From Streptomyces sp. ADI96-02 (lineage in GTDB: Bacteria > Actinomycetota > Actinomycetes > Streptomycetales > Streptomycetaceae), in the NCBI RefSeq assembly GCF_003846185.1, contig NZ_ML123034.1, positions 5,687,401 through 5,751,400 of the forward strand: a DNA stretch of 64,000 bases. Direction: 5' to 3'. Position numbers and translations under genes: made by a program. This document shows positions 56,873 through 64,000 of this stretch, piece by piece. How positions within the stretch are numbered: position 1 is the stretch's first letter; every line of letters starts with the position of its first letter. Below the pieces are notes generated by a model. The model made no database searches. It was not told the origin of the DNA and was given only the letters and a program-made list of their open reading frames with translations.

Positions 56873-57343
56873 TCAGATGCCGGCCGAGGCCATCTCGATG
56901 ATGGAGCGGTAGTAGGCCGCCGTCGACACCACGCAGGCGCGGTAGCTCCGGTTGTCCTTCACCACCAGGAAGTAGTCCCGCAGGTTCTTCCAGTACTGGA
57001 CGAGATAGCCGAGGCCGGGGATGAAGCCCGCCGGGCGCGGCACGAGGGCGAACGCCTCGGAGCACCGAAGGATGCGGTCGGTCGCCTCGGAGAGCACCCC
57101 CGCCACGTCGGCGTTCATGTTCCAGCCGGCCGCCAGCTCGGGGGTCCAGATCGCCCCGGCGATCTCCCTCAGCCGCTCCTGCTCCTCGGGCGTCGGGTCC
57201 GCCTGGAGCCGGAGCGGGGCCGCGGCCGGTGCGGCGGGCGCACCGCCGGCCGCCTGCGCCGGAGCCCCCGCTCCCACGCCGAGGAGCGCTCCGGCCAGCA
57301 CCAGCGCCGTCGCCGTGGCTCTCACGGAACCGCGTCTTGTCAT
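56873..57343 (-). CDS. Small secreted protein of unknown function, 156 aa
   Basis: ATG 57343 follows GGAGGGGACGATC. An N-terminal signal peptide (TALVLAGALLGVGAGAPAQA) is followed by a Pro/Ala-rich stretch and a helical domain of about 100 residues with two cysteines, each in a short ILRCSEAF or SYRACVVS context, probably forming a disulfide. No family recognised. Confidence 0.75.
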   Translation of the reverse strand: MTRRGSVRATATALVLAGALLGVGAGAPAQAAGGAPAAPAAAPLRLQADPTPEEQERLREIAGAIWTPELAAGWNMNADVAGVLSEATDRILRCSEAFALVPRPAGFIPGLGYLVQYWKNLRDYFLVVKDNRSYRACVVSTAAYYRSIIEMASAGI

Positions 57344-57512
57344 GATCGTCCCCTCCCGGTCGCCCGCCGTGCCGACGGGACCGCGCACGGTCCTTCCGCG
57401 CGAGGAGACGCTGACACGCCGCCCCCTGCCCGTCAACGGCGCCTCATCGGCCGTCGAGTACCGGCCACATCGATGCGATCCGGCCCGGTCCGGTTCGACG
57501 AGGTGCCCGCGC

Positions 57513-58265
57513 TCAGGCGGACAGCGGAACACGGGCGGCCGACCGCGCCCCGTCGTAGCGGTCCAGCAGCAGCCGGGCCAGTTCCGGCGCCGGACCCAGC
57601 ACGTCGGCCAGCACGTCGGCCCCGGCCGCCTCGGCGCCCGCGGCGATGCGGTCGGGGAGCCGGCCGGGCGCGATGACGTACGGAGCCACCGCCACCCGGC
57701 GCACGCCCTCGGCGCGCAGGGCCCGTACCGCGTCCTCGGTACGGGGAAGGGATGCGGAGGCGAACGCAGGCCGCACGGCGCACCAACCGGTGTGCCGCAG
57801 CTCCCGCGCGATTTCAGCGATCACTGCGATCGCCTCCGGGTCCGAGGACCCCGCCGAGGCCAGGACGAGCCCGGTACGGGGACGGTCGCCGGGGACGGCC
57901 CCGGCCTCCCGCAGCCGCCGCTCCAACGTGGCGTTCAGCAGCGGGGACGGGCCGAGCACCTCGGCCCGGCGGATACGCAGCCCCGGCAGCCGGGCGCCGG
58001 CCTCGCGCAGGACCGAGGGGATGTCGGTCTTGGCGTGGAAGGCCCGGGTGAGCAGCAGCGGCAGGGCCACGACCTCGCCCGCCCCCTCCGCCGCCAGGCG
58101 CTCCAGCACCCGGGGCACGGAAGGGGCGTTGAAGTCCAGGAAGCCCGTCTCCACCCGCAGGCCGGGCCGCTCGGCCCGGACCCGCTCGGTGAGGGCGTGC
58201 ACGGTCGCGGCGTGCCGCGGATCGCGGCTGCCGTGGGCGATGACGAGGAGGACGGGACGGGACAT
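57513..58265 (-). CDS. Sirohydrochlorin chelatase (CbiX/SirB family)
   Basis: 250 residues in two homologous halves. The N-terminal half has VIAHGSRDPRHAATVHAL and LPLLLTRAFHAKTDIP, the metal-binding His motifs of the family. It inserts Fe2+ (siroheme) or Co2+ into sirohydrochlorin. Its position beside sulfate-assimilation and transport genes supports siroheme for sulfite reductase. Nine bases from the permease gene, so likely co-transcribed. Confidence 0.9.
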   Translation of the reverse strand: MSRPVLLVIAHGSRDPRHAATVHALTERVRAERPGLRVETGFLDFNAPSVPRVLERLAAEGAGEVVALPLLLTRAFHAKTDIPSVLREAGARLPGLRIRRAEVLGPSPLLNATLERRLREAGAVPGDRPRTGLVLASAGSSDPEAIAVIAEIARELRHTGWCAVRPAFASASLPRTEDAVRALRAEGVRRVAVAPYVIAPGRLPDRIAAGAEAAGADVLADVLGPAPELARLLLDRYDGARSAARVPLSA

Positions 58266-58274
58266 CAGGAGCCT

Positions 58275-59201
58275 TCAGTTCTTGACGAGGAGGCCGCGGC
58301 TGCGCAGCACCCACCGCTCCAGCGGGCTGAAGATCAGCAGGTCGATCGCGATGCCGACGAACAGGATGAGCAGGATCGAGAGGAAGATCCCGGGCATGTC
58401 GAAGTTGCTCCGCCCGTTCTCCAGCAACTGTCCCAGACCCAGTCCCAGTTCGGGCGACGACGCGATGATCTCGGCGGCCATCAGCGAGCGCCAGGAGAAG
58501 GCCCAGCCCTGCTTGAGTCCGGCCAGGTAGCCGGGCAGCGCGGCCGGCAGCACGATGTGCCACGTCCCGCGCAGCCCGGTGGCGCCCAGCGTCCGCCCCG
58601 CCCGCAGGAACAGCGGCGGCACCTGGTCGACGCCGGAGACGAGCCCGTTGGCGATCGAGGGCACCGCGCCCAGCAGGATCACCGCGAACATCATCTTGTC
58701 GTTCAGCCCGAGCCAGATCACCGCCGGGGCGACCCACGCCACCGACGGCAGCGACTGGAGCCCCGACAGGATCGGGCCGATCCCCGCGCGCACCAGCCGC
58801 ACCCGGGCGACCAGCAGCCCCAGCGGCGTGCCGATGGCGACGGCGAGCAGGAAGCCGAGCAGGCCGCGCGAGACGCTGGTCCACACGACCTCCAGCAGCG
58901 TGCCCGCCAGCCACATGTCCGCGGCGCTGTCCCACACCGCGGACGGCGGCGGCAGCTTGTAGACCTCGGTGACCTCGGCCCGCACCAGCAGCTCCCAGGC
59001 CACCAGCACCAGGACGACCGCGACCAGGGGCGGCAGCACCTTGGAGACCAGCACCTCGCGCAGCGGCGTACGGCGCACCTGCACCGCGTCCAGGGCGTCG
59101 AGCCCGGCCTCCAGACCGGCCAGGTCGTCCGGCTTCGCGCCGCCCGGTCCGCCCGGCGCGTCCGGCCGTTTCCGGTCGGACGTGATGTCAGTGCTGGCCA
59201 T
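58275..59201 (-). CDS. ABC transporter permease (SsuC/TauC-type)
   Basis: ATG 59201 is taken; a GTG at 59219 lacks a ribosome binding site. 308 residues, six hydrophobic segments, with the EAA-like loop LGATGLRGTWHIVLPAALPG, as in sulfonate/nitrate/taurine permeases. Overlaps the ATPase gene end by 14 bases. Located downstream of cys genes, so sulfate or sulfonate is the expected cargo; the exact ligand is not shown. Confidence 0.88.
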   Translation of the reverse strand: MASTDITSDRKRPDAPGGPGGAKPDDLAGLEAGLDALDAVQVRRTPLREVLVSKVLPPLVAVVLVLVAWELLVRAEVTEVYKLPPPSAVWDSAADMWLAGTLLEVVWTSVSRGLLGFLLAVAIGTPLGLLVARVRLVRAGIGPILSGLQSLPSVAWVAPAVIWLGLNDKMMFAVILLGAVPSIANGLVSGVDQVPPLFLRAGRTLGATGLRGTWHIVLPAALPGYLAGLKQGWAFSWRSLMAAEIIASSPELGLGLGQLLENGRSNFDMPGIFLSILLILFVGIAIDLLIFSPLERWVLRSRGLLVKN

Positions 59202-59979
59202 GTCGGCGGATCTCCCCACGCAGTTGTTCGGTGATCTCGACGGACAGCTCCGCCACCGCCTTGTCCTCGATGCGGCGCGGCTGCTCGATGTCGACCGTCC
59301 ACTCCCGGGCGATCCTGCCGGGCCGGGACGACAGCAGCACGACGCGCTGCGCGAGCCGTACGGCCTCGCGGACGTTGTGCGTGACGAAGAGGACCGAGGC
59401 GTTCGTCTCCCGCCAGATCCGGGTCAGCTCGTCGTGCAGCACATCGCGGGTGATGGCGTCCAGGGCCGCGAACGGCTCGTCCATCAGCAGCAGTTGGCTG
59501 TCCTGGGCGAGGGCGCGGGCCATCGCCACCCGCTGCCGCATACCGCCCGAGAGTTCGTGCACCCGCTTGCCGTACGCCCCGCCGAGGCGGACCAGTTCCA
59601 GCAGCCGCTCCGCCTCGGTGCGGCGGTCGGACTTGGCGACCCCGCGCAGCCGCAGGGCCAGTTCGATGTTCTTGCCCGCGGTGAGCCACGGGAAGAGGGC
59701 GTGCTCCTGGAACATCAGGGCCGGCCGCCCGCCGGGGGTCTCGATGGATCCCGCGGACGGGCGGTCGAGTCCGGCCACCAAGTTGAGCAGCGTCGACTTT
59801 CCGCACCCGGACGCCCCCAGGAGGGTGACGAACTCACCCGGAGCGACATCGAGGGTGATGTCGTCCAGGACGAGCTGCTGCCCCGTGGGTCCGGCGAAGG
59901 ACTTGGAGACGTGCGCGAGACGGGCGGCGTGCTCGACCGTCGTACGGTCCTCGGCCTTGGTGAGGGTGGTGGTCGCCAT
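59188..59979 (-). CDS. ABC transporter ATP-binding protein (SsuB/TauB-type)
   Basis: ATG 59979 lies seven bases after AGGAGGT. Walker A is GASGCGKST; Q-loop MFQEHALFPW; signature LSGGMRQRVAMARAL; Walker B LLLMDEPFAALD; switch His in FVTHNVREA. The NitT/TauT-type set. Drives the importer with the SsuC- and SsuA-like products. Confidence 0.92.
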   Translation of the reverse strand: MATTTLTKAEDRTTVEHAARLAHVSKSFAGPTGQQLVLDDITLDVAPGEFVTLLGASGCGKSTLLNLVAGLDRPSAGSIETPGGRPALMFQEHALFPWLTAGKNIELALRLRGVAKSDRRTEAERLLELVRLGGAYGKRVHELSGGMRQRVAMARALAQDSQLLLMDEPFAALDAITRDVLHDELTRIWRETNASVLFVTHNVREAVRLAQRVVLLSSRPGRIAREWTVDIEQPRRIEDKAVAELSVEITEQLRGEIRRHGQH

Positions 59980-60018
59980 GGTCGTCACCTCCTGGGAATC
60001 CTGGTGCGGATGGGCGGG

Positions 60019-61134
60019 CTACTTGACGCCGAGACCGGCGTCGTCGACCTCGGGCTCACCCGCGGCCTTGAGGATCTTGTTCAGCGGACGCAGGTCGTAG
60101 ATGCCCTGGAGGTTCGGCTCCTCCAGCAGCCCCGCCTTCACCGCGTGGTCGGCCTGCGCGTCGAGCGTTCCGGCCAGCGGGTCGTCGGTGATCTGGATGG
60201 ACTCCCACGCCGGGTCCAGGACCTCGTCGGGCAGCGGCTTGCCGCTCAGGCTCTCCAGGGCCTTGTTGGCGGAGGTCTTGGCCTTCTCCGGGTTCTCGTT
60301 GATCCACTTGTTGGTGTTCACCGAGCCCTTGAGGACCGCCTCGACCACGTCCGGGTGGGCGTCGAGGAACTTCTGCGACACGATGATGTTCGTGATCACG
60401 AACTTCTTCTCCGGCCACAGGTCCGTCTCGTCCAGCAGCACCTTCGCGCCCTCGGAGACCAGCTTGGAGGCGGTCGGCTCCGGGACCCACGCGCCGTCCA
60501 GCGAACCGGACCTGTAGGCGTCCGGCGTCACCTTGTTGTCCGAGCGGACCACCGAGACGTCGCCCTTGCCGCTCTGGGCGTCGACCTTCCAGCCCTTCTC
60601 GGAGATCCAGTTGAGGAACGCCACGTCCTGGGTGTTGCCGAGCTGCGGGGTGGCTATCCGCTTGCCCTTGAGGTCGTCCAGGGTCTTGATCTTCTTCGGG
60701 TTCACGACGAGCTTCACACCGCCGGAGGCGGAACCGCCGATGATCCGCAGGCCCTTGCCCTGGGACTTGGTGTAGCCGTTGATCGAGGGCGAGGGGCCGA
60801 TGAAGCCGATGTCGATCGAACCGGCGTTGAGCGCCTCGATCTCGGAGGGGCCGGCGTTGAAGGTCGTCGACTCGACCTCGGTGCCGCCCAGCTCCTTCTG
60901 GATGGTGCCTTCCTGGATGCCGACCAGGGCGGTGGCGTGCGTGAGGTTCGGGAAGTAGCCGATCTTCACGGTGTCCGCGGAGAGCTTCTCGCCTCCGGCG
61001 GAGGTGTTCGACTTCTCGGCGCCCTCGTCCTTGGCCTCGGAGCCGTAGCCGCAGGCGGTGGCCGCGAGAGCGAGGAGGGGCAGCGCGGCGACGGCCGCGA
61101 GGGAGCGGCGGACGGTGGTACGGGGGGCAGGCAC
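60019..61134 (-). CDS. Substrate-binding lipoprotein (SsuA/NitT/TauT family)
   Basis: GTG 61134 lies six bases after AGAGGAAAG; 371 residues. Lipoprotein signal: VAALPLLALAATACGYG. Mature part: TVKIGYFPNLTHATALVGIQ, NAGSIDIGFIGPSPSINGY and KGKRIATPQLGNTQDVAFLN, the SsuA-like SBP_bac_11 pattern. Probably binds an aliphatic sulfonate or another sulfur source, by context with cysN-cysD-cysC. Confidence 0.9.
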   Translation of the reverse strand: MPAPRTTVRRSLAAVAALPLLALAATACGYGSEAKDEGAEKSNTSAGGEKLSADTVKIGYFPNLTHATALVGIQEGTIQKELGGTEVESTTFNAGPSEIEALNAGSIDIGFIGPSPSINGYTKSQGKGLRIIGGSASGGVKLVVNPKKIKTLDDLKGKRIATPQLGNTQDVAFLNWISEKGWKVDAQSGKGDVSVVRSDNKVTPDAYRSGSLDGAWVPEPTASKLVSEGAKVLLDETDLWPEKKFVITNIIVSQKFLDAHPDVVEAVLKGSVNTNKWINENPEKAKTSANKALESLSGKPLPDEVLDPAWESIQITDDPLAGTLDAQADHAVKAGLLEEPNLQGIYDLRPLNKILKAAGEPEVDDAGLGVK

Positions 61135-61271
61135 GGGAGGCTTTCCTCTCGTCGGCCCGGTGCTCACGTCCCGCAGTCAGTCAGGGGGCGTGTCCGGGAG
61201 ATCGGCAGGTCTTCGGCGGTGCGGGCGGTGCGGGTGGTGCAGGTGGGCGCGCGAGCGGTGCGCGTACGTCA

Positions 61272-61370
61272 TCACGCACATCGCCCGACCCCGCCCTGGC
61301 CGCTGCCGAGGGCGCCGCTGCCCACCCGGCCGCCCTCCTTCGCGAACGTGGAGAAGAAGTCGGTACCCAT
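61272..61370 (-). CDS. Possible 32-aa peptide downstream of cysN
   Basis: ATG overlaps the cysN stop (TGATG) and reads MGTDFFSTFAKEGGRVGSGA, then a Gly-rich tail. Only coupling supports it. The remaining 61135-61271 is a GC-rich spacer without a clear promoter. Confidence 0.25.
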   Translation of the reverse strand: MGTDFFSTFAKEGGRVGSGALGSGQGGVGRCA

Positions 61371-62713
61371 CAGAAGTCCCATGCGGCGTCGTCGGCGGTG
61401 TCGGCCGCGGCCTCGGCCACCGCGGCGGCCTCGGCGAAGGACGCCCCCGCCATGCCCGCCGAGAGCGTCGTCCCGTCCGCCGGATCGATCAGCAGAAACG
61501 ATCCGGTGCGCCGGGAGTCGGCGTACGCGTCCAGCGCGAGCGGTTCGGCCGTCCGCACGACGACCCGCCCGATGTCGTTGGCCACCAGCTGCCCGGGGGC
61601 CGGGTGCTGGGAGAGGTCGTCGAGCGTGAGCCGGGACGGGATGTCCTTCACGATCGCCTTGACGGTGCGGGTGGTGTGCTTGAGTAGCACCCGCTGCCCG
61701 ACCGAGAGCGGCTGGTCCGCCACGTGGCAGACGGTCGCCTCGACGTCCCGCGTGACGGCGGGGGAGTCGTCGGTCGGGGCGATGAGGTCGCCGCGCGAGA
61801 TGTCGATGTCGTCGGCGAGCCGCAGGGTCACCGACTGCGGGGCCCAGGCGGTGTCCACGCTCGCGCCGAGCGCGTCGATGCCGGTGATCGTCGTGGTGCG
61901 TCCGGAGGGCAGTACGGAGACGGCCTCGCCGACCCGGAACACCCCGGCGGCGATCTGACCGGCGTACCCCCGGTAGTCGGGGTGTTCGGCGGTCTGCGGC
62001 CGGATCACGTACTGCACCGGGAAGCGCGCGTGGCACGCGGTGAGGTCGTGGCTGACGGGCACCGTCTCCAGGTGCTCCAGCACGGTCGGCCCGCCGTACC
62101 AGTCCATGTGCGCGGACGGCTCCACCACGTTGTCGCCGGCCAGCGCGGAGATCGGGATCGCGGTGATCTCCGGGACCCCGAGCGAGGCGGCGTAGGCGGT
62201 GAACTCCTCGGCTATGGCCGCGAAGACGGGCTCGGCGTAGTCGACGAGGTCCATCTTGTTCACCGCGAGCACCACGTGCGGGACGCGCAGCAGCGCGGCG
62301 ACCGCCGCGTGCCGGCGGGTCTGCTCGACGACGCCGTTGCGGGCGTCGACCAGCACCACGGCCAGTTCCGCGGTGGACGCGCCGGTGACCATGTTGCGCG
62401 TGTACTGCACGTGGCCCGGGGTGTCGGCGAGGATGAACCGGCGGCGGGGGGTGGCGAAGTAGCGGTACGCGACGTCGATGGTGATGCCCTGCTCGCGCTC
62501 GGCCCGCAGCCCGTCGGTCAGCAGCGCCAGGTCCGGCGCGTCCTGGCCGCGGCTCAGCGACACCTGCTCGACGGCCTCCAGCTGGTCGGTGAGGACCGAC
62601 TTGGAGTCGTGCAGCAGCCGTCCCACGAGGGTCGACTTGCCGTCGTCGACCGACCCGGCCGTGGCGAACCGCAGCAGGGTGGTGGCCGACAACTGCTCGG
62701 TGGTCGTGGTCAT
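61370..62713 (-). CDS. cysN: Sulfate adenylyltransferase subunit 1 (GTPase)
   Basis: 447 residues. GTPase motifs: GSVDDGKST (P-loop), LADTPGHVQYTRNM (G3), NKMDLVDY (G4). EF-Tu-like domains 2-3 follow, with FPVQYVIRPQ. CysN drives APS formation from sulfate and ATP by CysD through GTP hydrolysis. It starts two bases after the cysD stop. Confidence 0.95.
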   Translation of the reverse strand: MTTTTEQLSATTLLRFATAGSVDDGKSTLVGRLLHDSKSVLTDQLEAVEQVSLSRGQDAPDLALLTDGLRAEREQGITIDVAYRYFATPRRRFILADTPGHVQYTRNMVTGASTAELAVVLVDARNGVVEQTRRHAAVAALLRVPHVVLAVNKMDLVDYAEPVFAAIAEEFTAYAASLGVPEITAIPISALAGDNVVEPSAHMDWYGGPTVLEHLETVPVSHDLTACHARFPVQYVIRPQTAEHPDYRGYAGQIAAGVFRVGEAVSVLPSGRTTTITGIDALGASVDTAWAPQSVTLRLADDIDISRGDLIAPTDDSPAVTRDVEATVCHVADQPLSVGQRVLLKHTTRTVKAIVKDIPSRLTLDDLSQHPAPGQLVANDIGRVVVRTAEPLALDAYADSRRTGSFLLIDPADGTTLSAGMAGASFAEAAAVAEAAADTADDAAWDF

Positions 62714-62715
62714 GG

Positions 62716-63651
62716 CTAGAAGTACCCCTCGCGCTTGCGGTCTTCCATCGCTGCCTCGGACATCTTGTCGTCGGCGCGGGTCGCGCCCCGCTCGGTGAGC
62801 CGGGAGGCGGCGATCTCGGTGATCACGGCGTCCAGCGTGGTGGCGTCGGAGTCGACGGCCCCGGTGCAGGACATGTCGCCGACCGTGCGGTAGCGCACCA
62901 GACGGGTCTCGGTGGGCTCGTGGTCCTTGGGGCCGCCCCAGTGACCGGCCGTCAGCCACATGCCGCCGCGGTCGAACACCTCGCGCTCGTGGGCGAAGTA
63001 GATCTCCGGCAGCTCGATGCCCTCGCGCGCGATGTACTGCCAGACGTCCAGCTCGGTCCAGTTGGAGATCGGGAAGACCCGGACGTGCTCGCCGGGCGCG
63101 TGCCGGCCGTTGTAGAGCTGCCACAGCTCGGGGCGCTGGCGGCGCGGGTCCCACTGCGAGAACTCGTCGCGCAGCGAGAACACCCGCTCCTTGGCGCGCG
63201 CCTTCTCCTCGTCGCGCCGCCCGCCGCCGAACACCGCGTCGAAGCGGTGCCGCTGGATCGCCTCCGTCAGCGGGACGGTCTGGAGCGGGTTGCGGGTGCC
63301 GTCGGGCCGCTCGCGGAGCTTCCCGGCGTCGATGTACTCCTGCACGGAGGCGACGTGCAGCCGCAGCCCGTGCTTCTTCACCGTGCGGTCGCGGTACTCC
63401 AGCACCTCGGGGAAGTTGTGGCCGGTGTCCACGTGCAGCAGCGTGAAGGGCACCGGCGCGGGCGCGAACGCCTTGAGCGCCAGGTGCAGCATCACGATGG
63501 AGTCCTTGCCGCCGGAGAACAGGATCACCGGCCGCTCGAACTCGCCCGCCACCTCGCGGAAGATGTGGACCGCCTCCGACTCCAGGGAGTCGAGGTGGCT
63601 GAGCGCGTACGGGTGGGCGGCGCCCTCCGGCACGGTGGTGACGGTGCTCAC
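62716..63651 (-). CDS. cysD: Sulfate adenylyltransferase subunit 2
   Basis: 311 residues. PP-loop: PVILFSGGKDSIVMLHLA. Also HVDTGHNFPEVLEYRD and FGGGRRDEEKARAKERVFSL, typical of CysD. GTG 63651 overlaps the cysC stop (GTGA). Catalyses ATP + sulfate to APS + PPi, with CysN. Confidence 0.95.
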   Translation of the reverse strand: MSTVTTVPEGAAHPYALSHLDSLESEAVHIFREVAGEFERPVILFSGGKDSIVMLHLALKAFAPAPVPFTLLHVDTGHNFPEVLEYRDRTVKKHGLRLHVASVQEYIDAGKLRERPDGTRNPLQTVPLTEAIQRHRFDAVFGGGRRDEEKARAKERVFSLRDEFSQWDPRRQRPELWQLYNGRHAPGEHVRVFPISNWTELDVWQYIAREGIELPEIYFAHEREVFDRGGMWLTAGHWGGPKDHEPTETRLVRYRTVGDMSCTGAVDSDATTLDAVITEIAASRLTERGATRADDKMSEAAMEDRKREGYF

Positions 63652-64000
63652 GCCAGGCCCCTCTCGGTGAGCAGCGCGTGGAGCGCCGCCGCTGACTCCC
63701 GCACGGTCTGCCGGTGCGACTCGATCCGCAGGTCGGGCGATTCGGGCGCCTCGTAGGGATCGTCGACGCCGGTGAGACCGCTGATCTCGCCCGCCGCCTG
63801 CTTGGCGTACAGGCCCTTCACATCCCGTACGGAGCACACCTCGACAGGCGTGGCCACGTGCACCTCCAGGTAGGTGGTGGACTCGGCCGCGTGCCGCTTG
63901 CGGACCGCCTCGCGGCTGTCGGCGAACGGGGCGATGACGGGGACCAGCACCTTTACGCCGTTGGCGGCCAGCAGTTCGGCGACGAAGCCGATCCGGGCCA
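63648..64000 (-). CDS. cysC: Adenylylsulfate kinase, C-terminal part (5' end beyond window)
   Basis: The frame is open to the window edge and reads ARIGFVAELLAANGVKVLVP, then IAPFADSREAVRKRHA, TYLEVHVATPVEVCSVRDVK and SGLTGVDDPYEAPESPDLRI: the second half of CysC. It phosphorylates APS to PAPS. The P-loop is outside the window. Order cysC-cysD-cysN is as in Streptomyces sulfate clusters. Confidence 0.93.
   Translation of the reverse strand, partial: ARIGFVAELLAANGVKVLVPVIAPFADSREAVRKRHAAESTTYLEVHVATPVEVCSVRDVKGLYAKQAAGEISGLTGVDDPYEAPESPDLRIESHRQTVRESAAALHALLTERGLA

Overview
The window is high-GC actinobacterial DNA, almost certainly Streptomyces. Evidence: GC-rich third codon positions, frequent GTG/TTG starts, leaderless-looking genes, very rare TTA codons, a twin sulfate-assimilation/aliphatic-sulfonate-type transport locus and a macrolide glycosyltransferase. 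Bases 1 to about 50.37 kb are an integrated temperate siphophage; the rest is host chromosome. The left end of the prophage and its replication genes lie outside the window.

Prophage layout. 1-6.9 kb: small early/accessory genes, with a leftward regulator-HD hydrolase-DUF6221 operon (1.6-3.1 kb) divergent from a rightward run of coupled small ORFs (3.2-6.9 kb) across a region packed with GTAGCCCTA repeats. 7.0-12.7 kb: leftward packaging module in the order MuF-type minor head protein, small terminase, zinc-finger-array HNH nuclease, large terminase, portal. 12.8-29.8 kb: rightward morphogenesis module (scaffold, major capsid protein, connectors, tail tube, frameshifted tail chaperones, tape measure with M23 and SLT domains, distal tail protein, hub, baseplate protein, glycerophosphodiesterase tail protein). 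30.0-33.5 kb: ten overlapping small leftward genes headed by an XRE/zinc protein. 33.7-38.3 kb: lysis genes (amidase, holin candidates, membrane proteins) and a long repetitive coiled-coil fibre. 38.3-41.8 kb: PASTA lipoprotein, J-domain-like protein, tyrosine recombinase. 41.9-50.4 kb: lysogeny/cargo genes (DNA ligase, broken DUF6233 gene, HAD hydrolase, XRE-TPR regulator, GntR regulator).

Host part. The element interrupts a sugar ABC permease gene: only its last 77 or so codons survive at 50.37 kb, followed by the intact second permease and sugar-binding lipoprotein. Then come a leaderless MGT-family glycosyltransferase, a secreted S8 protease followed by two hairpins, a DUF1697/NTF2-like pair, a small secreted protein, a sirohydrochlorin chelatase, the SsuABC-like transporter and cysN-cysD-cysC (the last cut by the window end), all leftward from 57 kb on.

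How the parts fit. The divergent regulatory regions at 3.1, 12.7 and 33.6 kb sit at the start of the early, structural and leftward-cassette transcription units. Two of them (12.7 and 33.6 kb) share a 15-bp motif of the form CCTTGGAATCGTAGG, a candidate common operator. No CRISPR array, rRNA, tRNA or IS was seen. All function calls rest on reading motifs and family resemblance; no database search was run.
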